From the NCBI GenBank assembly GCA_965232255.1, contig OZ246962.1:62001-126000 (forward strand): 64,000 nucleotides of DNA, written 5' to 3'. Below are positions 53,066-60,755 of the stretch, one piece after another (position 1 is the stretch's first letter; the number at the start of each line of letters is the position of its first letter). A model generated the notes under the pieces. It did no database searches, was not told where the DNA came from, and saw nothing but the letters and a program-made list of their open reading frames with translations. This DNA comes from Endozoicomonas sp965232255 (GTDB lineage Bacteria > Pseudomonadota > Gammaproteobacteria > Pseudomonadales > Endozoicomonadaceae). A program made the position numbers and the translations under genes.

Positions 53066-53638
53066 TTAAAAGGGATTCATCGCAGTCAACAGCATATTGC
53101 CACCGAAAATATAAACCGCGCAGATAACATTTTCCCCGATAGAGACACCCGCAAGACATTTCCATAAGCGCACACGCAAAACAGAACAGACATAACAAAT
53201 CAGGTCAGTGGGAACCAGCGGAAAAAAACTCCAGAGGGTTGCTACCAGCAGTTCTTTTTTCTTTAGTGACTGGGAGAGCTTGTCAACCTGATCCGGGTAG
53301 CGCTCAGCAAAATACTGATCAAATCCCAGGTAACGACCCCAGTGGTAAACAATGGCCGATGAGGTGACAACCGCAACAGCATTGATGATAAAGAGCATGA
53401 CCGGCGGAAAAACAAGTACTCCTGCCAGCAGCAATGGTGTTAGCGGTATCAGGGTCAGTCCACGTAAGGTACCTAACACCAGATAAAGCACGGCAGCCGA
53501 ATACAGGTTATCAGAAAAGAGCTGTCGCATATTCGCCGGTTGGAACAGTTCCGGACTAACGAAATAGCTAACCATGCAAACACAAACAAGGCAGAGCCAT
53601 AAACTCAGGATGTACTTTTTAGTCATTACCATTTTCAA
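53066..53638 (-). CDS. VTT-domain (TVP38/TMEM64, DedA-like) membrane protein
   Basis: The 190-residue protein has five or six hydrophobic segments and the VTT (SNARE-associated Golgi protein) pattern: LRGLTLIPLTPLLLAGVLVF, followed by NAVAVVTSSAIVYHWGRYLG and LLVATLWSFFPLVPTDLICY. Proteins of this superfamily act as lipid scramblases or as envelope-homeostasis transporters. It overlaps the preceding methyltransferase gene by four bases (ATGA), so the two form an operon; a link to phospholipid metabolism is inferred. Confidence 0.82.
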   Translation of the reverse strand: MKMVMTKKYILSLWLCLVCVCMVSYFVSPELFQPANMRQLFSDNLYSAAVLYLVLGTLRGLTLIPLTPLLLAGVLVFPPVMLFIINAVAVVTSSAIVYHWGRYLGFDQYFAERYPDQVDKLSQSLKKKELLVATLWSFFPLVPTDLICYVCSVLRVRLWKCLAGVSIGENVICAVYIFGGNMLLTAMNPF

Positions 53639-54219
53639 AATAATTGTTTGGTGCAGGTGTAAACAAAAGCAGGAGGAAAGTTCATCAACACAAAATCAGT
53701 CTTTACATCGTCAAAATGACGCTGAACGGTTTTCTTATCAAAAATGGAATATTGATATTGAATAAATTGACCACCAACTTTCAGATTTTTCTTACAGGCA
53801 CGCAGTATGCGCATCTTCATCTGGATGGGTATGTTATACAACGGCAGTGACGAAACAATGTAGTCCGCTTGCAGGCAACCATGATCTTGCAGATGCTGCG
53901 ACAAATCCTCAGCGCTGCCTTGCACTACGCTGGCCTGCGTGCCACGGAGCTCTGTGCTGAGTTGTGCGGAAAATGCCGGGTTTAGCTCAATGCAAACCAG
54001 ACGACTTTGTTCAGACATTTTCGAAAGCATCCAGCGCGTCATTACGCCCGTTCCCGGACCGAGCTCAACCACTAATGATGCAGACCTGAAATCAATCTGC
54101 TCACACATTGAAGAAACAAGGAATCGAGAGCTTGGAATGATTGAACCAATTTCACGAAACTTGCTGATGGATTGCATAAAAAAGGGATATGACATGCCGC
54201 TAAACAAAAACCGAATCAT
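53635..54219 (-). CDS. SAM-dependent methyltransferase, phospholipid N-methyltransferase-like
   Basis: The 194-residue protein has a class I methyltransferase fold with motif I LVVELGPGTGVMTRWML and later VCIELNPAFSAQL and YIVSSLPLYNIP. The N-terminal segment FREIGSIIPSSRFL matches PmtA-like phospholipid N-methyltransferases, which convert phosphatidylethanolamine towards phosphatidylcholine, and also related rRNA-dimethylase-like proteins. Overlap with the VTT membrane-protein gene favours a membrane-lipid substrate. The ATG at 54219 is used; an alternative ATG is eight codons in. Confidence 0.75.
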   Translation of the reverse strand: MIRFLFSGMSYPFFMQSISKFREIGSIIPSSRFLVSSMCEQIDFRSASLVVELGPGTGVMTRWMLSKMSEQSRLVCIELNPAFSAQLSTELRGTQASVVQGSAEDLSQHLQDHGCLQADYIVSSLPLYNIPIQMKMRILRACKKNLKVGGQFIQYQYSIFDKKTVQRHFDDVKTDFVLMNFPPAFVYTCTKQLF

Positions 54220-54569
54220 GGAAAAACACCTTATTTAAGGTGTAGAATATTACCCGTCATGCGTTAATGCCACTCACACACTTATTTCCAGACGGCCGGT
54301 CAGTCTAGGTTAATGCGCGCAATGTAGGCATAAGGAATAGCCCTTATAAAATTTCTTTTCCAATTTTGACAATACTAAATCGCTACTCTGTCATCGTCTG
54401 GTACCTACCAGGTCAGATGCCTGCTCAGATGCCAGACCAGATGGCTTATTTTGGCGTACCCTAGGACCAGAAGGATTGTCAGTTTTAAACGACAGTAGCG
54501 GAATATGACCATAGCCAGCAAAATAGCAGCGCGTTAGCTTAGCTGAAATGCACCCATAGGGAACTTGAT
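54220..54569. other. Intergenic region between divergent genes
   Basis: The 350 bases carry the upstream sequences of the methyltransferase and MFS genes. Several short CAGATG/CCAGA direct repeats lie at 54410-54440. No gene, RNA gene or clear operator was recognised. Confidence 0.5.
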
Positions 54570-55871
54570 GTGAGCAAGCGCGAAATCTTCGGCTGGGCAA
54601 TGTTCGATGTTGCCAACAGTGCTTACACCACGGTAGTGATCACGGTAGTGTACAGTGCTTTTTTTATTGGCCATATTGTTGCTGGCAGTCAGTGGGGAAA
54701 CACTTGGTGGGCCCTCGCCATGTCCCTATCCAGCGTGGCCGCCATGGTGCTGGCGCCACTAATAGGCAGCTGGATCGATCTTTACGGCGGCAAAAAACGC
54801 TGGCTCATGATCCTGATGTTCGCGTGTGCTCTGGCGACCATGGGGTTGTACTTTGTTGCTCCAGGCATGGTGCTTGCAGCGGTACTGCTGTTGATGTTGA
54901 GCAACACTGTCTGGATACTGTGTGAGAGCGTCAGCAGCAGCTTTCTGACTGATATCACCACCGAAAAGTACATGGGGCTGGTCTCGGGTTTTGGCTGGGG
55001 TCTGGGGTATCTGGGTGGTCTGCTAAGCCTTATTATTGTGCTGTTTGGCGTGATCACCGCACCTGTCGACAGTGCTCAATACCTGCTGCAAAATCGGCTA
55101 GCGATGGTGGTCGTGGGAGGCTATTTTATCCTGGCTGCAATCCCGACAATGATCTGGCTAAAAGAACGACGACCGCTAAAACCCGGCAGTATTCATTGGC
55201 TGACGCTGCTTAGGTATAGCTGGCAAGGCTTCAGGGAGAGCCACACACTCACACAACGACTACCGATTCTTTATCGCTTTTTTATAATTTTTACCTTGTA
55301 CAGCGCCGGCATCGTCACTGTTATCAAATTTTTTGGCATCTATGTCGCCACCGAACTGAATTTGACCAATGGAGAAAAAACCTCAGTATTCCTGGCGTTA
55401 CAGGTGTCGGCATTTATTGGTTCATTGTCGTTTGGTTGGTTGGAGTCGAAAATTGGTGCGCGTTATACCATCAGTTTAACGCTGCTGTGGTGGCTACTTG
55501 GATTAGGCTGCATTCATCAATTAACGACATTGAGCACTTGGTTGCAGATCGAGACAAACACACTATTCATCATCTGCACCTTGATTGCCGGCGCCGGGCT
55601 TGGGTCAACGCAAAGCGCCAGCCGAGCTTTGGTGGGCATGCTTAGCCCAACCAGACACAGCGGTAAACTCTTTGGTTACTGGGGGATGTTCTCGCAACTG
55701 GCAGCCATTATCGGTACCAGTAGCTTTGCCCTAGTTTCAGATATGTTCTCGGCACAACAGGCGCTGTTGTTGCTTATGGCTTTTTTTGCTGCCGGAGCCA
55801 TCCTGATGTTGCGACTGCCCGTGGACGCAGGCATAGCGCAGGCAAACTCATACGATCAGGCACAAAATTAA
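54570..55871 (+). CDS. MFS transporter of the UMF1/Atg22-like family
   Basis: The start is a GTG at 54570 (an ATG two bases earlier runs straight into TGA), giving 433 residues. The N-terminus MSKREIFGWAMFDVANSAYT is the hallmark of the UMF1 family, whose eukaryotic relative Atg22 exports amino acids from the vacuole. Twelve membrane helices are apparent, with PLIGSWIDLYGGKKRWLMIL as the MFS loop 2-3 motif and GLGSTQSASRALVGMLSPTR in the second half. The substrate is unknown. It converges on gluQ. Confidence 0.88.
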   Translation: MSKREIFGWAMFDVANSAYTTVVITVVYSAFFIGHIVAGSQWGNTWWALAMSLSSVAAMVLAPLIGSWIDLYGGKKRWLMILMFACALATMGLYFVAPGMVLAAVLLLMLSNTVWILCESVSSSFLTDITTEKYMGLVSGFGWGLGYLGGLLSLIIVLFGVITAPVDSAQYLLQNRLAMVVVGGYFILAAIPTMIWLKERRPLKPGSIHWLTLLRYSWQGFRESHTLTQRLPILYRFFIIFTLYSAGIVTVIKFFGIYVATELNLTNGEKTSVFLALQVSAFIGSLSFGWLESKIGARYTISLTLLWWLLGLGCIHQLTTLSTWLQIETNTLFIICTLIAGAGLGSTQSASRALVGMLSPTRHSGKLFGYWGMFSQLAAIIGTSSFALVSDMFSAQQALLLLMAFFAAGAILMLRLPVDAGIAQANSYDQAQN

Positions 55872-55910
55872 ACTCTTGCTCGCCTTCGGCAATTTATTTG
55901 ACTACTGACG

Positions 55911-56810
55911 TTAATCAAGAGCAGCGAGCAACAGCTCTTTTTTACCTTGCAGATTGTGCACTGTCCAGTGTTGCACGCCCCACGCAAGGATATCAGCAAT
56001 TGTGCAGGTCTGAAGATCTGGTTCAGGTCCAAGACCCAAGGCTCTAATCGCTTTAACCAATATCGGTCGGGGATTGTTCAAGGGAATGGCCGGAGCGTGG
56101 TTCTGCTTGCTCAGTTTATTGCCATCGTTCAAGGTGATCACCGGAATATGGGCATATACCGGATGAGTCACGGATAGCTGGCTTTGCAGATAGAGCTGAC
56201 GCGGGGTCGAATCCAGCAGATCCACTCCCCGGACAATATGGGTAACGCCCTGAAAGGCATCGTCCACACAGACTGCTAACTGATAAGCGTAAAGGCCGTC
56301 CTTGCGTTTAAGCAGGAAATCACCAAGCGCTGCCAGATTATACGACTGTTCTCCCTGAATACGGTCCTGAAAATGAATGGTCGTGTCCTGGCACAGCAAT
56401 CTGAGCCCGTGAGGTTCGCTGGGAACCGTATCTTGCCATACATTGCGACAGTAACCCGGATAAACACCATTAAGGCCGGCCAGTTTCTTGCGTGTGCAAG
56501 TGCAGGGATAGAGTTTCTGTTCTTGTCGCAACTTGGCCAGCGCCTCATCGTAAGCTGTCTGACGACGACTTTGCCACAAGACGTCTTGATCCCAGTGCAG
56601 TCCGTAAGCTTCCAGCGCTTGCAGAATCAGGTCAGCAGCGCCCGGCGGTTCCCTTGGCGGATCGATGTCTTCCATACGCACCAGCCACCTGCCACCGTGG
56701 GCCCGGGCATCAAGATAGCTAGCAAGTGCGGCCACCAGAGAGCCAAAGTGCAAGGGACCCGATGGTGACGGTGCAAAACGTCCGATATAAGGTGTGTTTG
56801 TCTTGCTCAT
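55911..56810 (-). CDS. gluQ: Glutamyl-Q tRNA(Asp) synthetase
   Basis: The 299-residue protein is a GluRS-like enzyme lacking the anticodon-binding domain. It begins with YIGRFAPSPSGPLHFGSLVA, which contains the HIGH-type signature as HFGS, and carries the KMSKS counterpart as NKLSKQNHA. The zinc-binding CTCTRKKL and YCRN motifs are present. It attaches glutamate to queuosine at position 34 of tRNA(Asp). It lies downstream of dksA, as in many gammaproteobacteria, with an apparent terminator or attenuator between them. Confidence 0.95.
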   Translation of the reverse strand: MSKTNTPYIGRFAPSPSGPLHFGSLVAALASYLDARAHGGRWLVRMEDIDPPREPPGAADLILQALEAYGLHWDQDVLWQSRRQTAYDEALAKLRQEQKLYPCTCTRKKLAGLNGVYPGYCRNVWQDTVPSEPHGLRLLCQDTTIHFQDRIQGEQSYNLAALGDFLLKRKDGLYAYQLAVCVDDAFQGVTHIVRGVDLLDSTPRQLYLQSQLSVTHPVYAHIPVITLNDGNKLSKQNHAPAIPLNNPRPILVKAIRALGLGPEPDLQTCTIADILAWGVQHWTVHNLQGKKELLLAALD

Positions 56811-56836
56811 AGGGGGTGATTATAAGGCCCATAACA

Positions 56837-56872
56837 GAAAACACCGCTCAGTCAGCATTAACCGGGCGGTGT
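56837..56872 (-). terminator. Intrinsic terminator or attenuator after dksA
   Basis: On the minus strand ACACCGC and GCGGTGT pair around an 18-base loop and are followed by TTTTCTGTT. The structure lies between dksA (ending at 56948) and gluQ (starting at 56810), so it would end or reduce transcription into gluQ. Confidence 0.65.
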
Positions 56873-56947
56873 CCAATAGCACGCTGAAAGCTGGGATACA
56901 GGCGTGAAAGTCGGGTCAGAACCAGCACCAGGCCGGTTCCGGGATAA

Positions 56948-57391
56948 TCAGTTACCCAGCTGTCTTTCCTTAATCTCAGCCAGTGTCTTACAGTCGATGC
57001 ACAACGTGGCAGTTGGTCTGGCTTCCAGACGACGGATGCCGATTTCTACACCACAACTGTCGCAAAAACCGTAATCGTCCTCTTCGATGCGAGCCAGTGT
57101 GTCGTTAATTTTCTTGATCAGTTTGCGCTCCCGGTCACGGGTTCTCAGCTCAAGACTGAACTCTTCTTCCTGACTGGCGCGATCGGCAGGATCGGGGAAG
57201 TTGGCGGCCTCATCCTGCATATGGTTAACGGTGCGATCCACCTCTTCCATCAATTCCTGCTTCCAGTTTTGCAGGATCTGGGTGAAGTGAGCGACCTGTT
57301 GCTCGTTCATATACGTTTCCCCTTCCATTTCCTGGTAGGGATGAAACGATTTGAGCAGATTGCCTGTATCCGCGTTTTTTTGTGCTGACAT
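56948..57391 (-). CDS. dksA: RNA polymerase-binding transcription factor DksA
   Basis: The 147-residue protein has the DksA coiled coil (VDRTVNHMQDEAANFPDPAD, with the tip aspartates) and the zinc finger CDSCGVEIGIRRLEARPTAT followed by CIDC. DksA enters the secondary channel of RNA polymerase and works with ppGpp in the stringent response. The N-terminus HPYQEMEGETYMNEQQVAHF lines up with E. coli DksA, supporting the ATG at 57391. It lies in the conserved sfsA-dksA-gluQ neighbourhood, though here sfsA is on the opposite strand. Confidence 0.96.
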   Translation of the reverse strand: MSAQKNADTGNLLKSFHPYQEMEGETYMNEQQVAHFTQILQNWKQELMEEVDRTVNHMQDEAANFPDPADRASQEEEFSLELRTRDRERKLIKKINDTLARIEEDDYGFCDSCGVEIGIRRLEARPTATLCIDCKTLAEIKERQLGN

Positions 57392-57895
57392 GATTACAGC
57401 CTCACCACCTTCTATTCATGAGCCGGAAAAAGTACACGCTTTTCCGGTTCTCCATTAAAAGGCACTCGCATCGCGCTTTTCAGAAGCGACCTCTGCGATC
57501 CCTCTGTTACTTCCGGCACGCCGGCTCCCTGAAAGCCAAGGTCCATACCACGAGCCCCCATCTGCTGAGAGCAAAAGCTACTGGCACTTGCCTTTTGCCT
57601 TCCTTAAAGACCCAGGATCAAAAATTCACCTCCGGGTCTGGATGGAAACAAACCACTGCCGTGTTTCCAAAAGAAGCTGAGAAACTACCAAAACACATGG
57701 CAAGACGCCATAAAAAAATGTCGTCCAATTTCCGACATTGACCAAAATGTCGGCACAGGTCAACAGTTATTATTGCCTCGATCCGTGGCATGGATGATTC
57801 TGCAAGCCTACCCGGTCTTACCATTAACGGCATGATTGGATTTCATCTTAAAATTCTATTTTTGAATATCAAAAATACTTTAATGAGGGTAAGTA
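57392..57895. other. Divergent intergenic region between dksA and sfsA
   Basis: These 504 bases contain no gene that I can support. A plus-strand open frame of 107 codons (57418-57741) is very rich in Lys, Arg, His and Ser and shows no family resemblance. At 57732-57753 a perfect 8-pair hairpin (CCGACATT/AATGTCGG, 6-base loop) ends that stretch; it has no T-tract. A leader region for dksA or a small RNA cannot be excluded. Confidence 0.5.
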
Positions 57896-58621
57896 ATGAA
57901 TTACACCGAACCTCTTCGGGAGGCTCGTTTTTTGCGGCGCTATAAACGCTTTATGGCCGACGTAAAGTTGGACGATGGGTCGCAAATTACTCTGCACTGC
58001 CCTAACACCGGCTCCATGAAAAACTGTCTCCATCCGGGTTACCGGATATGGTATTCCGATTCGCACAACCCCAAGCGCAAATACCCCTACACCTGGGAGC
58101 AAGCGGAAATTCCTGTGGTATTTAACGGCACTGAACGTATGACTCGGGCAGGGTTAAATACGACATTGGCAAACAATCTGGTAGCAGAGCTGATTCAGGC
58201 CGGTAAAGTGCCAGGGCTGAGTGGCTACCAGACCATCCGCCGGGAAGTGCGTTATGGCAGTCAAAACAGCCGCATCGACCTGCTGCTTGCAGGCGATGCG
58301 TTGCCCGACTGTTATGTGGAAGTCAAAAGCGTCACCCTGGCCATGAGCGACGGTCTGGGTCTGTTTCCCGATGCCGTCACCAGCCGGGGAATCAGGCACT
58401 TGCAGGAACTGACGGAGATGGTGAACTCCGGCAACAGAGCGGTACTGTTTTTCTGCGTACAGCACACCGGTATTGATCACGTATCTGTTGCCAGGGAGAT
58501 TGATCCAGCCTACGCTGCCGAACTGCAAACAGCGCTTAACGCTGGCGTAGAGGTTATAGCCTGGGGCGCCGAGATGTCAGCAGAGGCCATTACTTTAACC
58601 AAACCTCTGCCTTTTCGCTGA
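57896..58621 (+). CDS. sfsA: Sugar fermentation stimulation protein A
   Basis: The 241-residue protein matches the SfsA family: EARFLRRYKRFMADVKLDDG, CPNTGSMKNCLHPG, IDLLLAGDALPDCYVEVKSV and FPDAVTSRGIRHLQEL. The D-x(n)-E-x-K arrangement in the middle (YVEVKS) is of nuclease-fold type, and the N-terminal part resembles an OB fold that can bind DNA. The physiological role is not settled; E. coli SfsA was linked to maltose metabolism. The start ATG follows GAGGGTAAGTA. Confidence 0.93.
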   Translation: MNYTEPLREARFLRRYKRFMADVKLDDGSQITLHCPNTGSMKNCLHPGYRIWYSDSHNPKRKYPYTWEQAEIPVVFNGTERMTRAGLNTTLANNLVAELIQAGKVPGLSGYQTIRREVRYGSQNSRIDLLLAGDALPDCYVEVKSVTLAMSDGLGLFPDAVTSRGIRHLQELTEMVNSGNRAVLFFCVQHTGIDHVSVAREIDPAYAAELQTALNAGVEVIAWGAEMSAEAITLTKPLPFR

Positions 58622-58625
58622 CCCA

Positions 58626-60668
58626 TCACATGGAGTTGCGAGCAATGGCATTGAGCAGCCTGATTTCCTGGGCTGGTATATCAGAATGCCCCAGCAGCCA
58701 GCTGATCACAGCGTAATCCCGGCTCTGCTTTTGTCGGGTTTTGCTGGTGCTGTAGTGGGCCCATAAAGCCATCCGCCCGATGCGCTCGCTCCACTTTATT
58801 CGCGTGGGTTCAATGACATTTTTAAAGAAGCTGTCAGCCTCTCCAAGCGCTTCCCGGGATTGCGGAATCTCGATCCAGGATTGCCCTACCACCGTCTGGG
58901 TCCACTTTTCTGAATGCTTCTGGGCACAGCGAATATCTTCGGCAGAAGGTGTGCCCGGAAACAGCGCATCGTACAATCGGTTCAGGTGGCTACTGTCCGG
59001 ATTCCAGTCGTTGATGCCGAGCAGCTCCATCACCTGGATCAGTTCATGGTCAATGCTGATGCCGCTTTTCAGGTTCAGTGCCAGGAAAAACGGCAATTGT
59101 CTGTGGATAAGATCGGGTGAAACCTTTTCCACGGAGGTCTCTTGCTGCTTCATCAGGGCAACATACTGGTTTATCTGTTTTCGCCCAAGCGCTGGTGTCA
59201 CCATCACATCAACAATGCCCACCGACTCTTTCAGGACAAAAGAGATCAACCGGTAGCGCTGGTCATCGCGCACGATCAGCATGGCACCCTGGGAACCGAT
59301 GCCATCCACTGCCGTCATGTAGGTTTCCAGAATATCGCTCTCGGTCAGGCCAACCGGCGTCACTGGCACTACGCCCTGTTTACGGGCTGCCTGGATCAGT
59401 TTATCCACCCGGGTCTGCACCGGTTTGGCCAGCCAGTTGCGGATGCGAATCAATCGGGCCAGCGTGACCGGCGTCAGTGCCCTGGGGTTTTGACCCAGGA
59501 CGCTAACGATGCTTTCCGCCCGCTCCGGGTTGTCATCAAGAATCATCAGTGCCGTGCCGTTGAGACCTTTCTCCGACGACACCAGGGCACTGGTAATCAG
59601 CTCCAGCCCTTCAGCGGGCAGAAACGCCAGCTGTTCACTCAAGGCCGCCACCAGGGCAAACTCGTCAGGAATTTCCTCAAGCATACTCAGTAGTGACTGC
59701 TCCACTGCTTCTGAGGTCAGCTCTTCGGGCGCCATCTCTTCCACGTGGTCCATATGCCACTGATGGATAAAGTCGAGAAACTGGCCAGAGAGGAACTGCT
59801 TATGGCTGGAAAGCACTGAGAAAATCACCATCATGCCATCGGCGTCCAGAGTGTTTTTCTCCCGCGCCGAGGCAATAATCCGCTGCTCTATGCCTTGCCA
59901 AAAGGCCAGTGCCTTGCTGTCGCCCTGGCGAATTTGCATGAACACATCCTGACAAGCACAGCTGACCAGCTCAAATACTGCATCAGCGCTGTTGGGCTGG
60001 TTGTGGTCATACCCTTGGTGGCAGACATGCTCAAGCAGTTGGGCAACACAGGGCAGTTGTCGTAGCGGTAGCCAATGATCTGGTGGTGCGGGGTGGCGTT
60101 TGTAATCCGCCAAATGGTGCGCGGCATCGGCAATCAGATCGCTGACCCAATTGTCCTCGTGGGGTACCGGATCCAGGGCGGCACGCATCATGGCGTTGAA
60201 ATCACTCAGGGGATGGTTACCGCCATCGCCCTTATAGATATTCAGATAGTCCTTGCGAATGCTTTCCAGGAAACTGATTATATCCGGCGCATGCTCAAGC
60301 CGATGGCGTTTGCGCGTGTTAAACGTGCGGTGCAAAAATCGCCAGTAGGCAATCAGTTCCGGTACAATGGTCTTGGCTTGGGTATCGGAGCAGATCAACT
60401 TGCGCGGATACAGGTCAAGCATAATCTCTTCGGCCACTTCCACATCAAGATCTTCCAGATCCTCGCCAATGTGATTGAGGTAGAGGCTCATGAACATGGC
60501 AAACCAGCAACCTTCTCCTTTCTTGTTGGCTTTGGACAATTTGGCGCACTCGGGTGAAGCCAAAAAAGCCGGACGAATGGCATCAAGCCACTGATCCAGT
60601 TGCTCATTGGCGGCATCCGGGTCTGCAAACTGATCAATGTTGCCGAGGCGAAATGGTTCGATAGCCAT
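58626..60668 (-). CDS. Conserved-looking 680-residue cytoplasmic protein of unknown function
   Basis: I do not recognise this family. From the ATG at 60668 the protein has 680 residues (a TTG at 60698 would add ten). It is soluble, acidic and predicted mostly helical, with no signal peptide or membrane segment. An N-terminal part (MAIEPFRLGNIDQFADPDAA) resembles cell-envelope or chaperone-like regulators only in general character. The central part (LSEQLAFLPAEGLELITSAL and following) looks like helical repeats. It lies next to the hut genes on the same strand as hutI-hutG, 88 bases downstream of it, so some co-transcription is possible. Confidence 0.6.
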   Translation of the reverse strand: MAIEPFRLGNIDQFADPDAANEQLDQWLDAIRPAFLASPECAKLSKANKKGEGCWFAMFMSLYLNHIGEDLEDLDVEVAEEIMLDLYPRKLICSDTQAKTIVPELIAYWRFLHRTFNTRKRHRLEHAPDIISFLESIRKDYLNIYKGDGGNHPLSDFNAMMRAALDPVPHEDNWVSDLIADAAHHLADYKRHPAPPDHWLPLRQLPCVAQLLEHVCHQGYDHNQPNSADAVFELVSCACQDVFMQIRQGDSKALAFWQGIEQRIIASAREKNTLDADGMMVIFSVLSSHKQFLSGQFLDFIHQWHMDHVEEMAPEELTSEAVEQSLLSMLEEIPDEFALVAALSEQLAFLPAEGLELITSALVSSEKGLNGTALMILDDNPERAESIVSVLGQNPRALTPVTLARLIRIRNWLAKPVQTRVDKLIQAARKQGVVPVTPVGLTESDILETYMTAVDGIGSQGAMLIVRDDQRYRLISFVLKESVGIVDVMVTPALGRKQINQYVALMKQQETSVEKVSPDLIHRQLPFFLALNLKSGISIDHELIQVMELLGINDWNPDSSHLNRLYDALFPGTPSAEDIRCAQKHSEKWTQTVVGQSWIEIPQSREALGEADSFFKNVIEPTRIKWSERIGRMALWAHYSTSKTRQKQSRDYAVISWLLGHSDIPAQEIRLLNAIARNSM

Positions 60669-60755
60669 AGCCGGGTACTCTGAATCCGTGTAAACCAAGC
60701 ATCATAGAGGTTAGTTGCCGTTTTGCAATCGGCTAGCCGAACAAAGCTGGCACAA

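Noticed and set aside
57418..57741. Open frame of 107 codons between dksA and sfsA
   Set aside because: Strongly basic, His/Ser-rich composition, no ribosome binding site and no family resemblance; probably non-coding.
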